Positions 1-10,269 of a stretch of 64,000 bases of DNA are shown here, piece by piece (position 1 is the stretch's first letter; every line of letters begins with the position of its first letter). The DNA is taken from contig NC_064835.1 of the NCBI RefSeq assembly GCF_024166365.1, forward strand, positions 60,802,607-60,866,606, written 5' to 3'. The stretch is from Elephas maximus indicus (Eukaryota > Chordata > Mammalia > Proboscidea > Elephantidae). The translations under genes were made by a program, and so were the position numbers. The notes below the pieces were generated by a model. That model had not been told where the DNA came from, ran no database searches, and saw only the letters and a list, made by a program, of their open reading frames with translations.

Positions 1-559
1 GAAGGAACTGCCAGACATGGTGCCCCTGCCCTCTCCTGGCCAATGGGTAGGCACATGACCCAAGTTGGCCCCAGGACCAGTTTCAAAATTTGCAGGAACA
101 GGTGAAAATGAAAATGTGGGCCCTTTGATAAACAATTATTAAGAATTTCAAGATGGTGACAGCAGAGCATCGAACAAAGCAGGGGTCCTTCTGAACACAG
201 TGCTCTGTGTAGCCGCACAGGTTGTGTGCCCATGACTCTGGCTGTCGTTGGCCCATTGGGCTCTTGAGAAGAAAGTCACAGGGAGAGATAGGGTGGAAGC
301 TGAGACATCCTCTCAGCAAAGGACTGTGTCGGAGTTCATTTGTTCCTGCCCAGAATTGCCCTGGTTTCTGTCCTTTCTTTCTGAGGCCTGGTTGTCCTGT
401 TCTCCAACTTTGCCTTTGATTTGATGAGCCCCTACACATATTTCCCATAAATTCTCTTTTGGTTTTGCTTTCTGTTTTGTTTTGTGTCTGTGGCTTGCAC
501 TAAGAGAGCCTAATAGACACAGGATATTGACAAGTTATTCCCATTTAGTGGACATGTTT
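1..559. other. No gene recognised; possible old LTR end
   Basis: No coding or RNA gene is visible. The stretch near 440-515 has an AATAAA-like signal followed by a T-rich run and a segment reading like the 3' end of an old MaLR-type LTR, but the match is too weak to name. Open frames here have no recognisable domain. Confidence 0.4.
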
Positions 560-735
560 TTATGCCAGGCTCAGTTCAGCACAAGGGATAAAGCAGTAAG
601 CAATCGGTAAGCTCCTTGCTCTCACAGAGCTTCCTAAAGAGCACAAACAACAAGATAATGGATAAATAAATAAATAAACAACTTCAGAGAGTAAAAGGGT
701 GTTTTGAAGAAAATAAATGGGGTACCACGATAAAG
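560..735 (+). repeat. Ancient mammal-wide repeat A, 5' part
   Basis: I recognise this as part of a repeat dispersed in all placental mammals, of the type '...aaagcagtaagcaa... ctcacagagctt...', but I cannot name the family with confidence. Later parts of the same repeat appear at 1173-1300 and 2576-3330, and another copy lies at 23075-23248. A short (AAAT)n run sits at 660-678. Confidence 0.5.
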
Positions 736-1172
736 AGTATCTGAGGAGAGGCAGCATTCTCTGCTCAGGGCCTTTGCACTTGCTGTCCCCACTGCCCAGG
801 ACACTGTTTCCCAGACTTCCCCTGTGCTCACGCTGTCATTTCATCCAGCTTCCTACTCAATTGTCACCTTATCAGAGGGGCCGCCCCTCACTACCCTACC
901 TAAAATAACACTGTCTCCAGTCCTTGTTTTCATTTCCTTTCCCCTTACCCTGCTTTAATTTTCTCCGTAGTATTTATCACCACCTGAAACATTATAATTT
1001 TATCAGTTTATTTATTATTTATCTGACTCTCCCCCACTATACATATGCTTCATAGAGAATAAGGGTTTATATTTGCTTGTTCATTGCTGAATCGTTGCAC
1101 TGAGAACAGAGCCCGGTACTTACCAGGTGCTCAATAAATATTTGTGGAATGAATGAATGAGAAAATGAATGA
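736..1172 (+). mobile_element. LINE L2, 3' end
   Basis: The classic L2 3' end in order: a 'cagggcctttgcacttgctg' start, a segment encoding the degenerate ORF end, 'caccttatcagagg', 'atttatcaccacctgaaa', 'ttgttcattgctgaat', then 'gtgctcaataaatatttgtg' and a (GAAT)n tail. L2 stopped moving long before placental mammals radiated, so this copy is a fossil. Repeat A resumes on its far side, which suggests insertion into repeat A. Confidence 0.85.
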
Positions 1173-1300
1173 CTAAGAGTGGTCAAACTTTAAGGCTAAA
1201 ACCTAAATGAAGAGAAAGAGGTAGTCATGTGCAGAATGTTCCAGACATAGGGAGCAACAAGAGCAAAACGTCAAGATGGAAAAAAGCTTCTTGTATTTGA
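1173..1300 (+). repeat. Ancient repeat A, middle part
   Basis: The 'gcagaatgttccagacatag' segment and following 'agcaacaagagcaaa' match the middle of the repeat A family. It continues the copy started at 560-735 after the L2 interruption. Confidence 0.4.
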
Positions 1301-2150
1301 AGGATACAGAAGGGTAATGTGGGTGCCCATTTCACCCTGACTTGAGAAGAGAAGAGGCTTAAGTACAACTATGGTAAGCCAAGCCACCTGGACTCAGATA
1401 CTGGTGGTCTGCCCCCTGCTGCCTCTTGGCTCCACAAGGTGACCATCCACCACTGCCCCTGGGGGAAACCTCAGAGCTTCCTGGCTGCTCAGGCTGGGGT
1501 GGAAGCTCCCCGAGAGGTCAGGGGCTGCAGGTGTGGCAGCTGGAGGCTGGCTGGATGCAGGATGATGCAAAGGTAAATGTCTGCTGTTCAGGGTGGTGCT
1601 GCCATTACCTCAAAGTTCTTAGAGGGGGAGGGTGTTGCTTGAGGAGGGTGGGAGTAGGGTTTAGACAGTTGATGGAGGCATCAAAGAGTCAAAGACGGAG
1701 ATACAGTGGAGCATCTGGGGTTCATGGTGGAGCTTCTGAAATTTCAAGTCAGTTCAAGGTCTGTTTTATGAGACAGAAATTGGATCATAAATTTCTGTCT
1801 CATAAAACTGTAGCATCCATTCATGACTGCACCATTAATGGGACTGAGTAGTACAAGGCACGTGTACAGCGAACTCTCCCTCCCTTAATCACAACGGATG
1901 TCTCTTCTCAGCCATAATGCTCTACTGGTGCTGAGCCCAGAGCTGACCCCAAATCCTTCTCCACTCTCTGCAGTCACCACTAACAATCAGAATTGGCATG
2001 TGACATGGGTTTGTCAATCCCGAATACAGACTGGTGCCCAAAAGTCACCAGAACAGGGTTTAAAGTCCCTGGCTAAGAACTTAGGAAAAGTGGAATTTTT
2101 CTACCTACAGATCTACAAATCCAATGAGAAATTTTAAACTTTCTTTCTTG
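1301..2150. other. Unassigned single-copy-looking DNA
   Basis: No repeat family or gene is recognised. The longest open frame (1426-1851, plus) has no recognisable domain and reads through the inverted repeat at 1763-1808, so I treat it as chance. Confidence 0.4.
1763..1808. repeat. Perfect 19-bp inverted repeat, 8-nt loop
   Basis: Arms 1763-1781 and 1790-1808 are exact reverse complements (left arm begins gttttatgagac), separated by the 8-nt loop ggatcata. It is not part of any repeat I recognise. Confidence 0.9.
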
Positions 2151-2153
2151 AAG

Positions 2154-2191
2154 TATAGCAAAAAAAAAAAATTTTTTTTTTTTTATAGCAA
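2154..2191. repeat. A-run/T-run pair flanked by tatagca repeats
   Basis: A run of 11 A (2161-2171) is followed directly by 13 T (2172-2184), and the pair is flanked by the direct repeat tatagca (2154-2160 and 2184-2190). This could be a collapsed poly(A) insertion, or slippage. Confidence 0.6.
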
Positions 2192-2545
2192 ACACACAGA
2201 AAAATGCACAGCTCGTAAGGCTACAGCTCAATGGATTACCACAGAATGAACACACCCATGCAACAGCTAGGCAGGTCAAGAAACAGAGCATTACCTGCAC
2301 CTAAACACTCTCCTCATGCATCTCCCAACCACTACGCCATCTCTCCTTGCCAAAGGGAACCACTGTCCTGACTACAGACACCACAGATAAATTCTGCTTC
2401 TTTTCATCTTCATATACATGAAAGCATACAGCATGTATTCTTTTGTGTTTGGCTTCTTCCACTCATTATATTTGTGAGATTCTTCCATGTTACCAAGAGG
2501 GAAAGGGGTACTATTAGACCATATAGATCTTTGGACTTGAGCTTT
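2191..2545 (-). mobile_element. Old L1 3' region, antisense
   Basis: The plus strand reads as the reverse of an old mammalian L1 3' region: 'gaacacacccatgcaac', 'caagaaacagagcattacc', 'tcttttgtgtttggcttctt' and 'tgtgagattcttccatgtt' occur in the expected order. It is non-coding and heavily diverged. Confidence 0.7.
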
Positions 2546-2575
2546 TTTTTCTAAGTGGTGGAAAGCCATTTTTTG

Positions 2576-3330
2576 AGCAGAGGTGAGACACTTAAAATTT
2601 ATGTTTCTCAGTGATCATTCTGGAGCCTGGCTGCTAACCAAAAGGACAGCAGTTCAAATCCACCAAGTGCTCCTTGGAAACTCTGTGGGGCAGTTCTACT
2701 CTGTCCTATAAGGTTGCTATGTGTCAAAATCTACTTAATGGCAATGGGTTTGGGGTTTTTTTGTTTGTTTTTGTAATGATCATTCTGACTGCAGTGTTGA
2801 GAACAGCCAATAGGGGCACAAGGGTGAAAGCAGGGAGACCAGAGAGAAGGTTTCTGCAGGAACCCAGGTGAGAGTGATGGGGGCTTGGACCCAGCTGGGA
2901 GCAGTGGGGGTGGAAAGAAGTGGTCTGATTCCGGATAGATTTTGAAGGTACAGCCAAGTGGATTTGCTGGTAAGTTGAAGGTCAGTATGAGAGAGAGAGA
3001 ATAACTGACAAGTTTTCATCCTGAGCAACTGGAGAATGGAGCCGCCATCCACTGAAATGGGGAAGGCTGGAGAAGGAGTATATTTGGGTCAGGGAATCAA
3101 AAGTTCTGTTTTAGACATGTCAAATATGAAATGCCCGATAGTCGTCCAAGTGGAAATGTCACGTGGGCAGTTATACGAATTCAGGGGAGAGGTCAGAGAT
3201 GAAAATATTCCCTTGAGAAGCATCAGACTATAGATGGTATTTAAGGCCATAGGGCTATATGAGCTCAGCAGGCAAATGAATAGAAAGAGAAGATAACCAG
3301 GAGGCTGGCACTGGAGCTGAGCCTAGAGGA
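2576..3330 (+). repeat. Ancient repeat A, 3' part, split by an AfroSINE
   Basis: Sequence either side of the SINE at 2623-2776 reads continuously as the 3' half of repeat A ('tgatcattctgactgcagtg', 'gcaggaacccaggtgag', 'gagcaactggagaatgg', 'tttagacatgtcaaatatg', 'agatggtatttaaggccat'). The family name is uncertain. Confidence 0.5.
2623..2776 (+). mobile_element. AfroSINE
   Basis: AfroSINE body ('gcagttctactctgtcctat' core, T-rich 3' tail) flanked by an exact 11-bp TSD tgatcattctg (2612-2622 and 2777-2787). The usual A-box part of the tRNA-like head is missing: the element jumps from the first bases to 'ggctgctaacc'. Confidence 0.95.
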
Positions 3331-3387
3331 TGAGTAGGATCCCATAACTAGAAAAGAAGGAAACAACACATGAATAATAATAGCAGT

Positions 3388-4108
3388 CACCACACACAGT
3401 TGCTGTCTAGTCGACTCTGACTCATGGTAACTGTAACTGATTGAATTGTGTCCCCCAAAAATATGTGTCAACTTGGTTAGGCCATGTGTGGTTGTCCCCC
3501 ATTTTGTGATTTTCCTATGTGTTATAAATCATAATCTCTGCTTGTGGTTAAAAGGATTAGAGTGGGGCATAACACTCTTGCTCAGGCCACATCCCTGATC
3601 CAATGTAATGGAATTTTCCCTGGGGTGTGGCCTGCACCACCTTTCACCTCACACGAGATAAAAGGAAAGGGAAGCTAGCAGAGAGTGGGGGACCTCATAC
3701 CACCAAGAAAGCAGTGCCAGGAGCAGAGCATGTCCTTTAGACACAGGGTCCCTGCGTCTGAGGAGGTCCTCAACCAGGGGAAGATTCAGCACAAGGAATC
3801 TTCCTCTAGAGCCAACAGAGAGAGAAAGCCTTCCCCTGGAGCCAACACCCTGAATTTAGACTTGTAACCTACTAGACTGTGAGAAAATTAATTTCTCTTT
3901 GTTAAAGTCATCCACTTGTATTTCTGTTATGGCAGCACTAGATAACAAAGACAGCAACTTCATGTGTACCAGAGTAGAGCTGTGTTCCATAGGGTTTTCA
4001 GCAGGGTTGATTTTTCAAAAGTAGATAGCCAGGCCTTTCTTCCAAGGCAACTAACTCTGTGTAGACTCGAACCTCCAACCTTTTTGTTAGCAGCCAAACA
4101 ATTTAACC
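3388..4108 (-). mobile_element. AfroSINE (long type), split by a MaLR LTR
   Basis: The tail part lies at 3388-3437 and the rest at 3954-4108, both antisense. The two parts join at 'catggYaac' in family order, ending in the tRNA-like head. The LTR at 3438-3953 separates them, so the SINE is older than the LTR. Confidence 0.85.
3438..3953 (+). mobile_element. MaLR-type solo LTR (afrotherian subtype)
   Basis: It starts 'tgattgaattgtgtccccc', contains 'cataccaccaagaaagcag' and ends 'gataacaaagaca' after an 'aatttctctttgttaaag' stretch. A 5-bp flanking repeat, gtaac (3433-3437) and gcaac (3954-3958), differs by one transition, which fits the 5-bp TSD of ERVL/MaLR elements. Closely related LTRs lie at 7724-8294, 23249-23850, 34441-34860 and 51261-52298. 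Confidence 0.8.
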
Positions 4109-4109
4109 A

Positions 4110-4375
4110 TTCCCATCATGTTAGCATTTATTGAGTGCTTACACTGCATCTAGCTCTATGCTAAGTACTTACATTCATCATCTCATTTCACCCCCACAAC
4201 GCCATACTGATACAAATAGTAAGGGCTGTTTGCCATCCCCATATTACAGATGGGAACACTGAGACTTGTAAGGTCTCTAAGTGGTAGGGCTGGGCTCTGA
4301 GTCTAGACAATCTGGTTTCAAAGCCCTCATGCCTAAGTACTATCCTACACCACCCTTCCATGGATGGCGCAGGCA
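4110..4375 (-). mobile_element. MIR SINE, antisense
   Basis: The plus strand reads as the reverse of MIR: 'tttattgagtgcttaca', 'atctcatttcacccccacaa', 'ccccatattacagatgggaa', 'agtggtagggctgggctctg' in order. It is diverged but nearly complete. Confidence 0.8.
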
Positions 4376-4819
4376 GAGCTAACAAAATGAGCAAAGGAAT
4401 GGAAATGTGAGTGTAACCAGGATATCACCATCAAATATCAAAATAAAATGATCAGCTTCTATCCCACATAAAGGCAGGATCTTGCTCACCTTCTCCAACA
4501 TCCTTAGAAAGCTTACTTTTTCCTAGAATCATGTCTTTGGGAGAAGAGGTTTATCCCTCATCCACTGAGGCAGCCTGAGGGAGAACTGGCTCTGCTGTCC
4601 CCTGACCTCAAACCCGTGTGTTTCTGCAAACCAGCTCGCTTTACTCTTGATCAAGGCTCAGGACCCAGGGCCTACCAGCCCACAGCCTGTGTATGCTCCC
4701 ACCCTCATCCCACCCCAACCCAAACCACAAACACAAGGCCATAGTGTGCAACCAAAAGTTTGGCATAACAGTGGGAGTAACCTCACAGCACAGAACCAGT
4801 AACCACTTAAAGTTGAATA
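4376..4819. other. No gene or repeat recognised
   Basis: Single-copy-looking sequence between a MIR and an AfroSINE. Nothing supportable is seen. Confidence 0.4.
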
Positions 4820-4980
4820 TTAAAACCAAAATACATTGCTGTCAATTCCCACTCATAGTGATCCTATAGGACAGAGTAGAACTGCCCCATAGAATTTCCA
4901 CTGAGCACTTGGTGGATTTGAACTGCTGGCCTTTTGGTTAGCAGCCGTAATACTTAACCACTACGCCACCAGGGTTTCCG
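4820..4980 (-). mobile_element. AfroSINE with 10-bp TSD
   Basis: An antisense AfroSINE ending in 'caccagggtttcc' (reverse of the head). The flanking TSD aagttgaata is exact (4810-4819 and 4981-4990). Confidence 0.95.
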
Positions 4981-5127
4981 AAGTTGAATACTAGGCAGCA
5001 ACACTTTCCTAGAGTTCCCAGGCCAACCCCAGGGGAGTTATTTCTACCAGCCACCCTGATCCTCAGGACCCAGCCCCCACCACCTCCCTCGACCCACCCT
5101 TCTCCTCTATCTCTACTCTTCTCCCCA

Positions 5128-5299
5128 TCTAAACCAAAACCAGAAACCCACTACCATCAAGTTGATCCTGACTCATAGTGACCCTATAGGACAGAGTAGA
5201 ACTGCTCCATAGAGTTTCCAAGGAGCACTTGGTGGATTCGAACTACTGACCTTTTGGTTAGCAGCTATACCTCTTAGCCATTGCGCCACCAGGGTTTCC
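5128..5299 (-). mobile_element. AfroSINE
   Basis: An antisense AfroSINE running from 'aaaccaaaaccag' (reverse of the tail) to 'gccaccagggtttc' (reverse of the head). The flanking repeat tctcccca (5120-5127 and 5300-5307) is a probable TSD. Confidence 0.92.
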
Positions 5300-5443
5300 T
5301 CTCCCCACCCAGGGCTCTCCAAAACTCTAGTCTTCTCTTCCCAGTAAAGAACACTCAACATTCTTGCTACCTTATTATGCAGAGCAACGTAAAACATAAA
5401 GTTTATCAGACCATATGTTTCCCATCTACTCTGTGGGGGAGGA

Positions 5444-5604
5444 AACCCTGGTGGTGTAGTGGTTAAGTGCTACAGCTGCTAACCAAAGCGTTGGCAGTTG
5501 GAATCTGCCAGGTGCTCCTTGGAAACTTTTGGGGCAGTTCTCTGTCCTATAGGGTCACAATGAGTCGGAATCGACTCAACAGCACTGGGTTTGGTTTTTT
5601 TTTC
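5444..5604 (+). mobile_element. AfroSINE with 13-bp TSD
   Basis: A complete AfroSINE: tRNA-like head with A-box 'ggtgtagtggttaag', conserved core and T-rich tail. The TSD ctgtgggggagga is exact (5431-5443 and 5605-5617). It faces opposite to the two preceding copies. Confidence 0.97.
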
Positions 5605-5617
5605 CTGTGGGGGAGGA

Positions 5618-6384
5618 GGCTCCTCCATGATAATTCAGACTATTTTAAGTGTTGTTGTTGTTGTATTTACCCCCTAAAAAGAGAACCATTCACCACTGGT
5701 CTTCATCCTTACCTATCAGGGAACCAGCAGGAAATTACAAGGCATACAGGGTATTTCCCCCGATCTGGCACCACTTTAAACTCTCAATGTCTCTGTAACC
5801 AAAAGAGGGTCAAGACATCATCCCTTCCCTCTTATCTGAAGCAAACTCACAGGAGTTCCATAATCATAGCGGTGGGGGTAGGGGGGCTCTTCCTCTTAAA
5901 CATGGAAAAGGAAAAAGGCTAAAGCATTTTATTAACAATAAAATAGGTAATGTTTTTTAAAGCTAAGTACTTTACATGGATTACTTCACTTAGTACCCAC
6001 AATATCCCTCTGAACTTTGACCTTTAATTTCCCAGGTCACCTCCAGGACCTGGATGCTGATCTGGCCCAGGTTGTCCCACTGGCTCCGTCTACCCCATGT
6101 ATGTTTGAAGGAAAATAAATAAACGTGAGCGATGTGGTTAGTGTCACCAAGTTATACACGTGAGAAACGTTGAATTGGCAAATAATGTGTTAGGACAATA
6201 GAAAAAAGAAAATGAGTGGGCCCTTCTTCAAACCTATCTTCGTCATGCTTAGTTAGAAGCTACCCTCGCGTGTTTGGAATAAGCTGAGTCCCAGCCTCCT
6301 CACACCCATGCCCCACCCCTCCTCTCCTGCTCAGGTAGGCTGCGCCTGAGTATCCAGGAAAGAAGCTGTACCCTGCTACCTCAT
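5618..6384. other. Unassigned DNA
   Basis: No gene is recognised. A segment near 6120-6225 resembles the 3' end of an old LINE ('gttgaattggcaaata') but is too short to name. Confidence 0.4.
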
Positions 6385-8294
6385 GAGGTTTGTGTAGATT
6401 GATGAAAAAGACCTTCCGCCAGAGCCAACAGAGAGAGAAAGCCTCCCCCTGGAGCTGAAGACCTGAATTTGGACTTCTAACCTACTAGACTGTGAGAGAA
6501 TAAACTTCTCTTTGTTAAAGCCACTCATTTGTGGTATTTCTGTTATAGCAGCACTAGATGACTTAGACAGAATTTGGTACCAGGTGTAGGGTGCTGCTCT
6601 AACAGATACCTAAAATGTGGAAGCAGTTTTGAAACTGTGAATGGATAGAGGACTCAGAAGGAAGTGAGGAGAACTGTTAAAACCAGAGAGAGCGCAGGTG
6701 GTGAGAAGCAGCAGCAGAGAACCGGTGACAGAAGAGGACCAGCAGCAGCAGAGGACCGGAAGCGGCAGAGGACCAGCAGCAGCAGAGAACCAGCAACAAC
6801 AGAACCAAGAGATCAATGCAAGATGGCACTGGAGCCAACCCATAGAGTGAAGGAGGTGATTGACTCTGAGCAAGAGGCTTCCTGGAAGAGTGGGGTGCCT
6901 CAGGGCACTTATCAGTGGAGTTAGGCTTCCAACTCATGGAGCAAGAGAGCTGAGTACCTTCCAGCTGAAGTTTACTGGTGGAGTGGGGTGTCTCCAGGCA
7001 GTTGTCAGTGGAGTTACAGAGCTTTGGAGCACTTGCCCTAGCAGGGCAGATGCGGGCATGAGGCCCAAGGGCTGAGAGATCAAGAAACCAGGAAGCAGAA
7101 GCTGAAGAGAAAAGGAACCCAGAAAGCAGACCTGCCTTAGTCTCAAAGGGTATGGCCAAAACCTCTGGGGTTTCAAAGAGTGGAGCTATGGCCTCTAGTG
7201 TTTGTAAGGATGGAGTTGCCACTCAGATGGACTAGGAGAACGGTGTGCCTAAAGCCTAGGGAGCAGAGTTGCCATTCAAGTGGGCCTGGAAGGTGGAGCT
7301 GAAGTCCAGCGGGCCTGGAAGGCACAGCTGAAGCTCAGAGCTGAAGGGCCTCCACTCAGAGTCAGGAGAATGTAGTCAATACCTACAGTCTGGAGGGCAG
7401 GGCCATTGTGTAAATGGTCTCAGAGAACAGAGGATTATTTTCAAGCCTAGAGGGCTAATGCAATGTGTTCTGCTAACTTGCCTGGTGCCTGTTAAGCCTA
7501 CTTTCCCTCCAATTTCTCCCATTTGTAATGAAAACGTGTAGCTTGTGCCTGTTCTGCCATTGTACCTTTGGAAGCCAATAACTTATATTCTAGATTTCAC
7601 AAATCAAGAGGAATTTCTGGATTTTGGACTTGGAGTTGATTTAAAATTTTTGCTATGATACGATGGGGTGAATACGTTTTACATGTGGCAAGGTCATGGA
7701 TTTTTGGGGACCAAAGTGTGGAGCATCATGGATTGAATTGTGTCCCGCAAAAATATGTGTATCAGTTTGACTACACCATGATTCCCAGTATTGTGTGATT
7801 GTTCACCGTTTTGTCATCTGATGTGATTTTCCTATGTTGTAAATCCTATTCTACGCTTGTGGTTAATGAGGCAAGATCAGGTTATGTTAAAGAGCATTAG
7901 GGTGGGATTGTAACACCCTAAATAAGGTCACGTTCCTGATCCAATGTAAGGGGAGTTTCCCTGGGGTGTGGCCTGCACTACCTTTTATCTCTTGTGAGAT
8001 AAAAGGAAAGGGAAGTGAGCAGAGTTGGGAGACTTCATACCACCAAGAAAGCAGCACCAGGAGCAGAGCATATCCTTTGGACTCAGGGTTTCTGCGCAGA
8101 GAAGCTCCTAGTCCAGGGGAAGATTGATGAGAAAGACCTTCCTCCAGAGCCAACAGAGGGAGAAAGCCTTCGCCTGGAGCTGACACCCTGAATTTGGACT
8201 TCTAGCCTACTAGACTGTGAGAGAATGAACTTCTCTTCATTAAAGTCAACCACTTGTGGTATTTCTGTTATAGCAGCACTAGATATCTAAGACA
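6385..8294 (+). mobile_element. MaLR-type retroelement: 5' LTR fragment, internal, 3' LTR
   Basis: Three parts follow in order. 6385-6569 is the 3' half of an LTR ending 'gatgacttagaca'. 6570-7723 is internal sequence beginning 'gaatttggtaccaggtg' and ending with a segment typical of MaLR internals just before the LTR. 7724-8294 is a complete LTR from 'catcatggattgaattg' to 'tatctaagaca'. MaLR elements are non-autonomous ERVL derivatives, and no gag, pol or env frame is seen here. The internal part contains a purine-rich (gcagcagagaacc)-like degenerate minisatellite at about 6700-6800. The 5' LTR has lost its first half. Confidence 0.8.
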
Positions 8295-8646
8295 CAAAGC
8301 AATTAGCTGTGCTTGTTATGACTCTGAGGTTAGTTCAGTAACACACCCTTTTACATTTGCTCTGTTCTTTCCCTGCCCCACCCCAACCCCTATTTCTCTC
8401 ATTTCTGATTCCCCAGGTTTGAACTAGTGGTGTGCTGATGAATGTTTAAAGACCAGCTCTCCAAGGGTAGTTTCCAACATAAATGTTGGTTGATGTTTTC
8501 ATTTGTATTAATGAGTAAGATGACAGTGAAACAACAAAGAAATGTTCTGAACTTCACTCATTCATCAATGGCATGAGCATATTCTTTCTTATATTGGATT
8601 ATACTTTTCAAATACAGGGAGAATATTTCAATTTTATACGCTATTC
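8295..8646. other. Unassigned DNA
   Basis: AT-rich sequence with no gene recognised. The part around 8425-8480 may be an old, unnamed mammalian repeat. Confidence 0.35.
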
Positions 8647-8658
8647 TATTAACAATAT

Positions 8659-8742
8659 TAACACTCCTTGGAAACTCTATGGGGCAGTTCTACTCTGTCT
8701 TATAGGGTCACTATGAGTCGGGACTTGACAGCAGTGGGTTTT
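8659..8742 (+). mobile_element. 5'-truncated AfroSINE with 12-bp TSD
   Basis: Only the 3' half of an AfroSINE is present, starting in 'actccttggaaactc'. The exact TSD tattaacaatat (8647-8658 and 8743-8754) shows that this short form is how it inserted, not later decay. Confidence 0.95.
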
Positions 8743-8754
8743 TATTAACAATAT

Positions 8755-10268
8755 AATGGCTACAGACATGACATCCTTTCGAATTTAATTTGTATTATTA
8801 ACATTTCTTTATCAATTTCTTAACCTCTAGGCAATCAACAAAACAATAAGTCAATTGATTTGTAGCAGCTACTGATTTGTAGTATTTGCCTATTTCTTCG
8901 GTGTAAATGCTCCCACCATGGCTAATTTCAACCTACCAACATGACGTCACTGGAAACAGAGCTAGGAAGAAGTGTGTTTTAGCACACTATTATTTGGTAT
9001 TTACACCATATAGATAAAATAGATGCAAATAACTTCAAGAGCATAAATAACAGGAAAATATAATAAAATAGGAATCGATGTGTTTTGAGCATTTATTACC
9101 ATTGTGTTTAATACAATTTCTTTAACTAAAATTTATAGTATTTAATTTTTAATGATGGCTGTGTTTAACAACAGTTCTTGAAAATATTAAGCAGTTGGTT
9201 CTTGCAAGCCAGTGCAAGCTAGCTCAGAGTCACTGGTTTGTCTTCCCTGACAAAGTACTAGGCCACAATTTTTTTCTCGGGCTCTGCTTTCTAGGCAACC
9301 TGGACTATGAGAAACATCCTCAATACAAATGTGAGGATTTTTACTGTTTCTTATTAGTTTTGCCTTTTCTTCCTCATTTATCTTCCTCTTTAAAAGGAAG
9401 GGAAAAGAAGGAAGAAAATAAACAGTTCTCGACAGTAGCCAAAGACCTTGGAGTCCTCCTTAAATATGTTATTCTTAAAAAGCCCCTGAAATCTTTATAC
9501 CACTCTAGGATCAAGAAGAGGTAAAGGACAAAGGTCTAGTATTGATGAGGTTCAATTTCTCTCTCACCCAGCAGAAGGAGGACTCAGAATTGAGTTTACT
9601 TTGATTTAAATTTACACCATTGTACTTTCATTCAAAGAGCACAGCTCTCTCCTGGTCTATACCTACTTCCATCACTTAACAATCCCATAACAAATGAGAA
9701 GAACACTACTAGAAGATAGAGGAGGGAACCCAGAAAATGTGACCTCCATGTCCCCTCCCATTTGGATGTATCATTCCTCACATGTCACTCTCGTGGTCAC
9801 ATCTCCTTTGGGGGGTCTTGTTGACCCATCATGACATACAACCTAATCATGAGCAGTACAAGAGTCTCTACTCTTACCATCTTAAAACCAAATATCACTA
9901 GTATGTCCAAGTGAATTCCCAATGCCCACTGTCGGAGAATAAGATAAGGAGCAAATTCCATAAATTTCATATATTTGATAGGGAAAAAATAAAAGAGGTG
10001 AACTATATTCTTAACAAATATTCTAAGTCATAGGCCATAGCATTAGGGCCTCAGGAAGGGAATGTGAGGTGTTAAGACCTGCTAAAGCACTATCCAGGGA
10101 GATGGAGAGGAATCTAGATTAAGGGAAACTGTGAATCTCTGCCTCTTACTTTGAGTGATTATAGGTCACCCCAATTGCATTTGAGTACCTCCCTTCTAAA
10201 GCCTCCCTGAAAATACTCTTTTCCCGCTTTTCTACTGAGGACACATCTCTTTAATTTCTCAAGAAATT
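8755..10268. other. Unassigned AT-rich DNA
   Basis: No gene or named repeat is recognised. The frame at 9195-9524 (109 codons, plus) has no recognisable domain. Confidence 0.4.
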
Positions 10269-10269
10269 A

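Noticed and set aside
1426..1851. 141-codon plus-strand frame
   Set aside because: No recognisable domain; it reads through a perfect palindrome and lacks supporting signals.
5120..5617. Neighbouring opposed AfroSINEs as a functional inverted repeat
   Set aside because: Each copy has its own flanking repeats, so they are independent insertions; the pairing is incidental.
6664..7222. Glutamine/serine-rich or leucine-rich frames on both strands
   Set aside because: They translate the degenerate repeat in the MaLR internal region, with no domain, and overlap each other on opposite strands.
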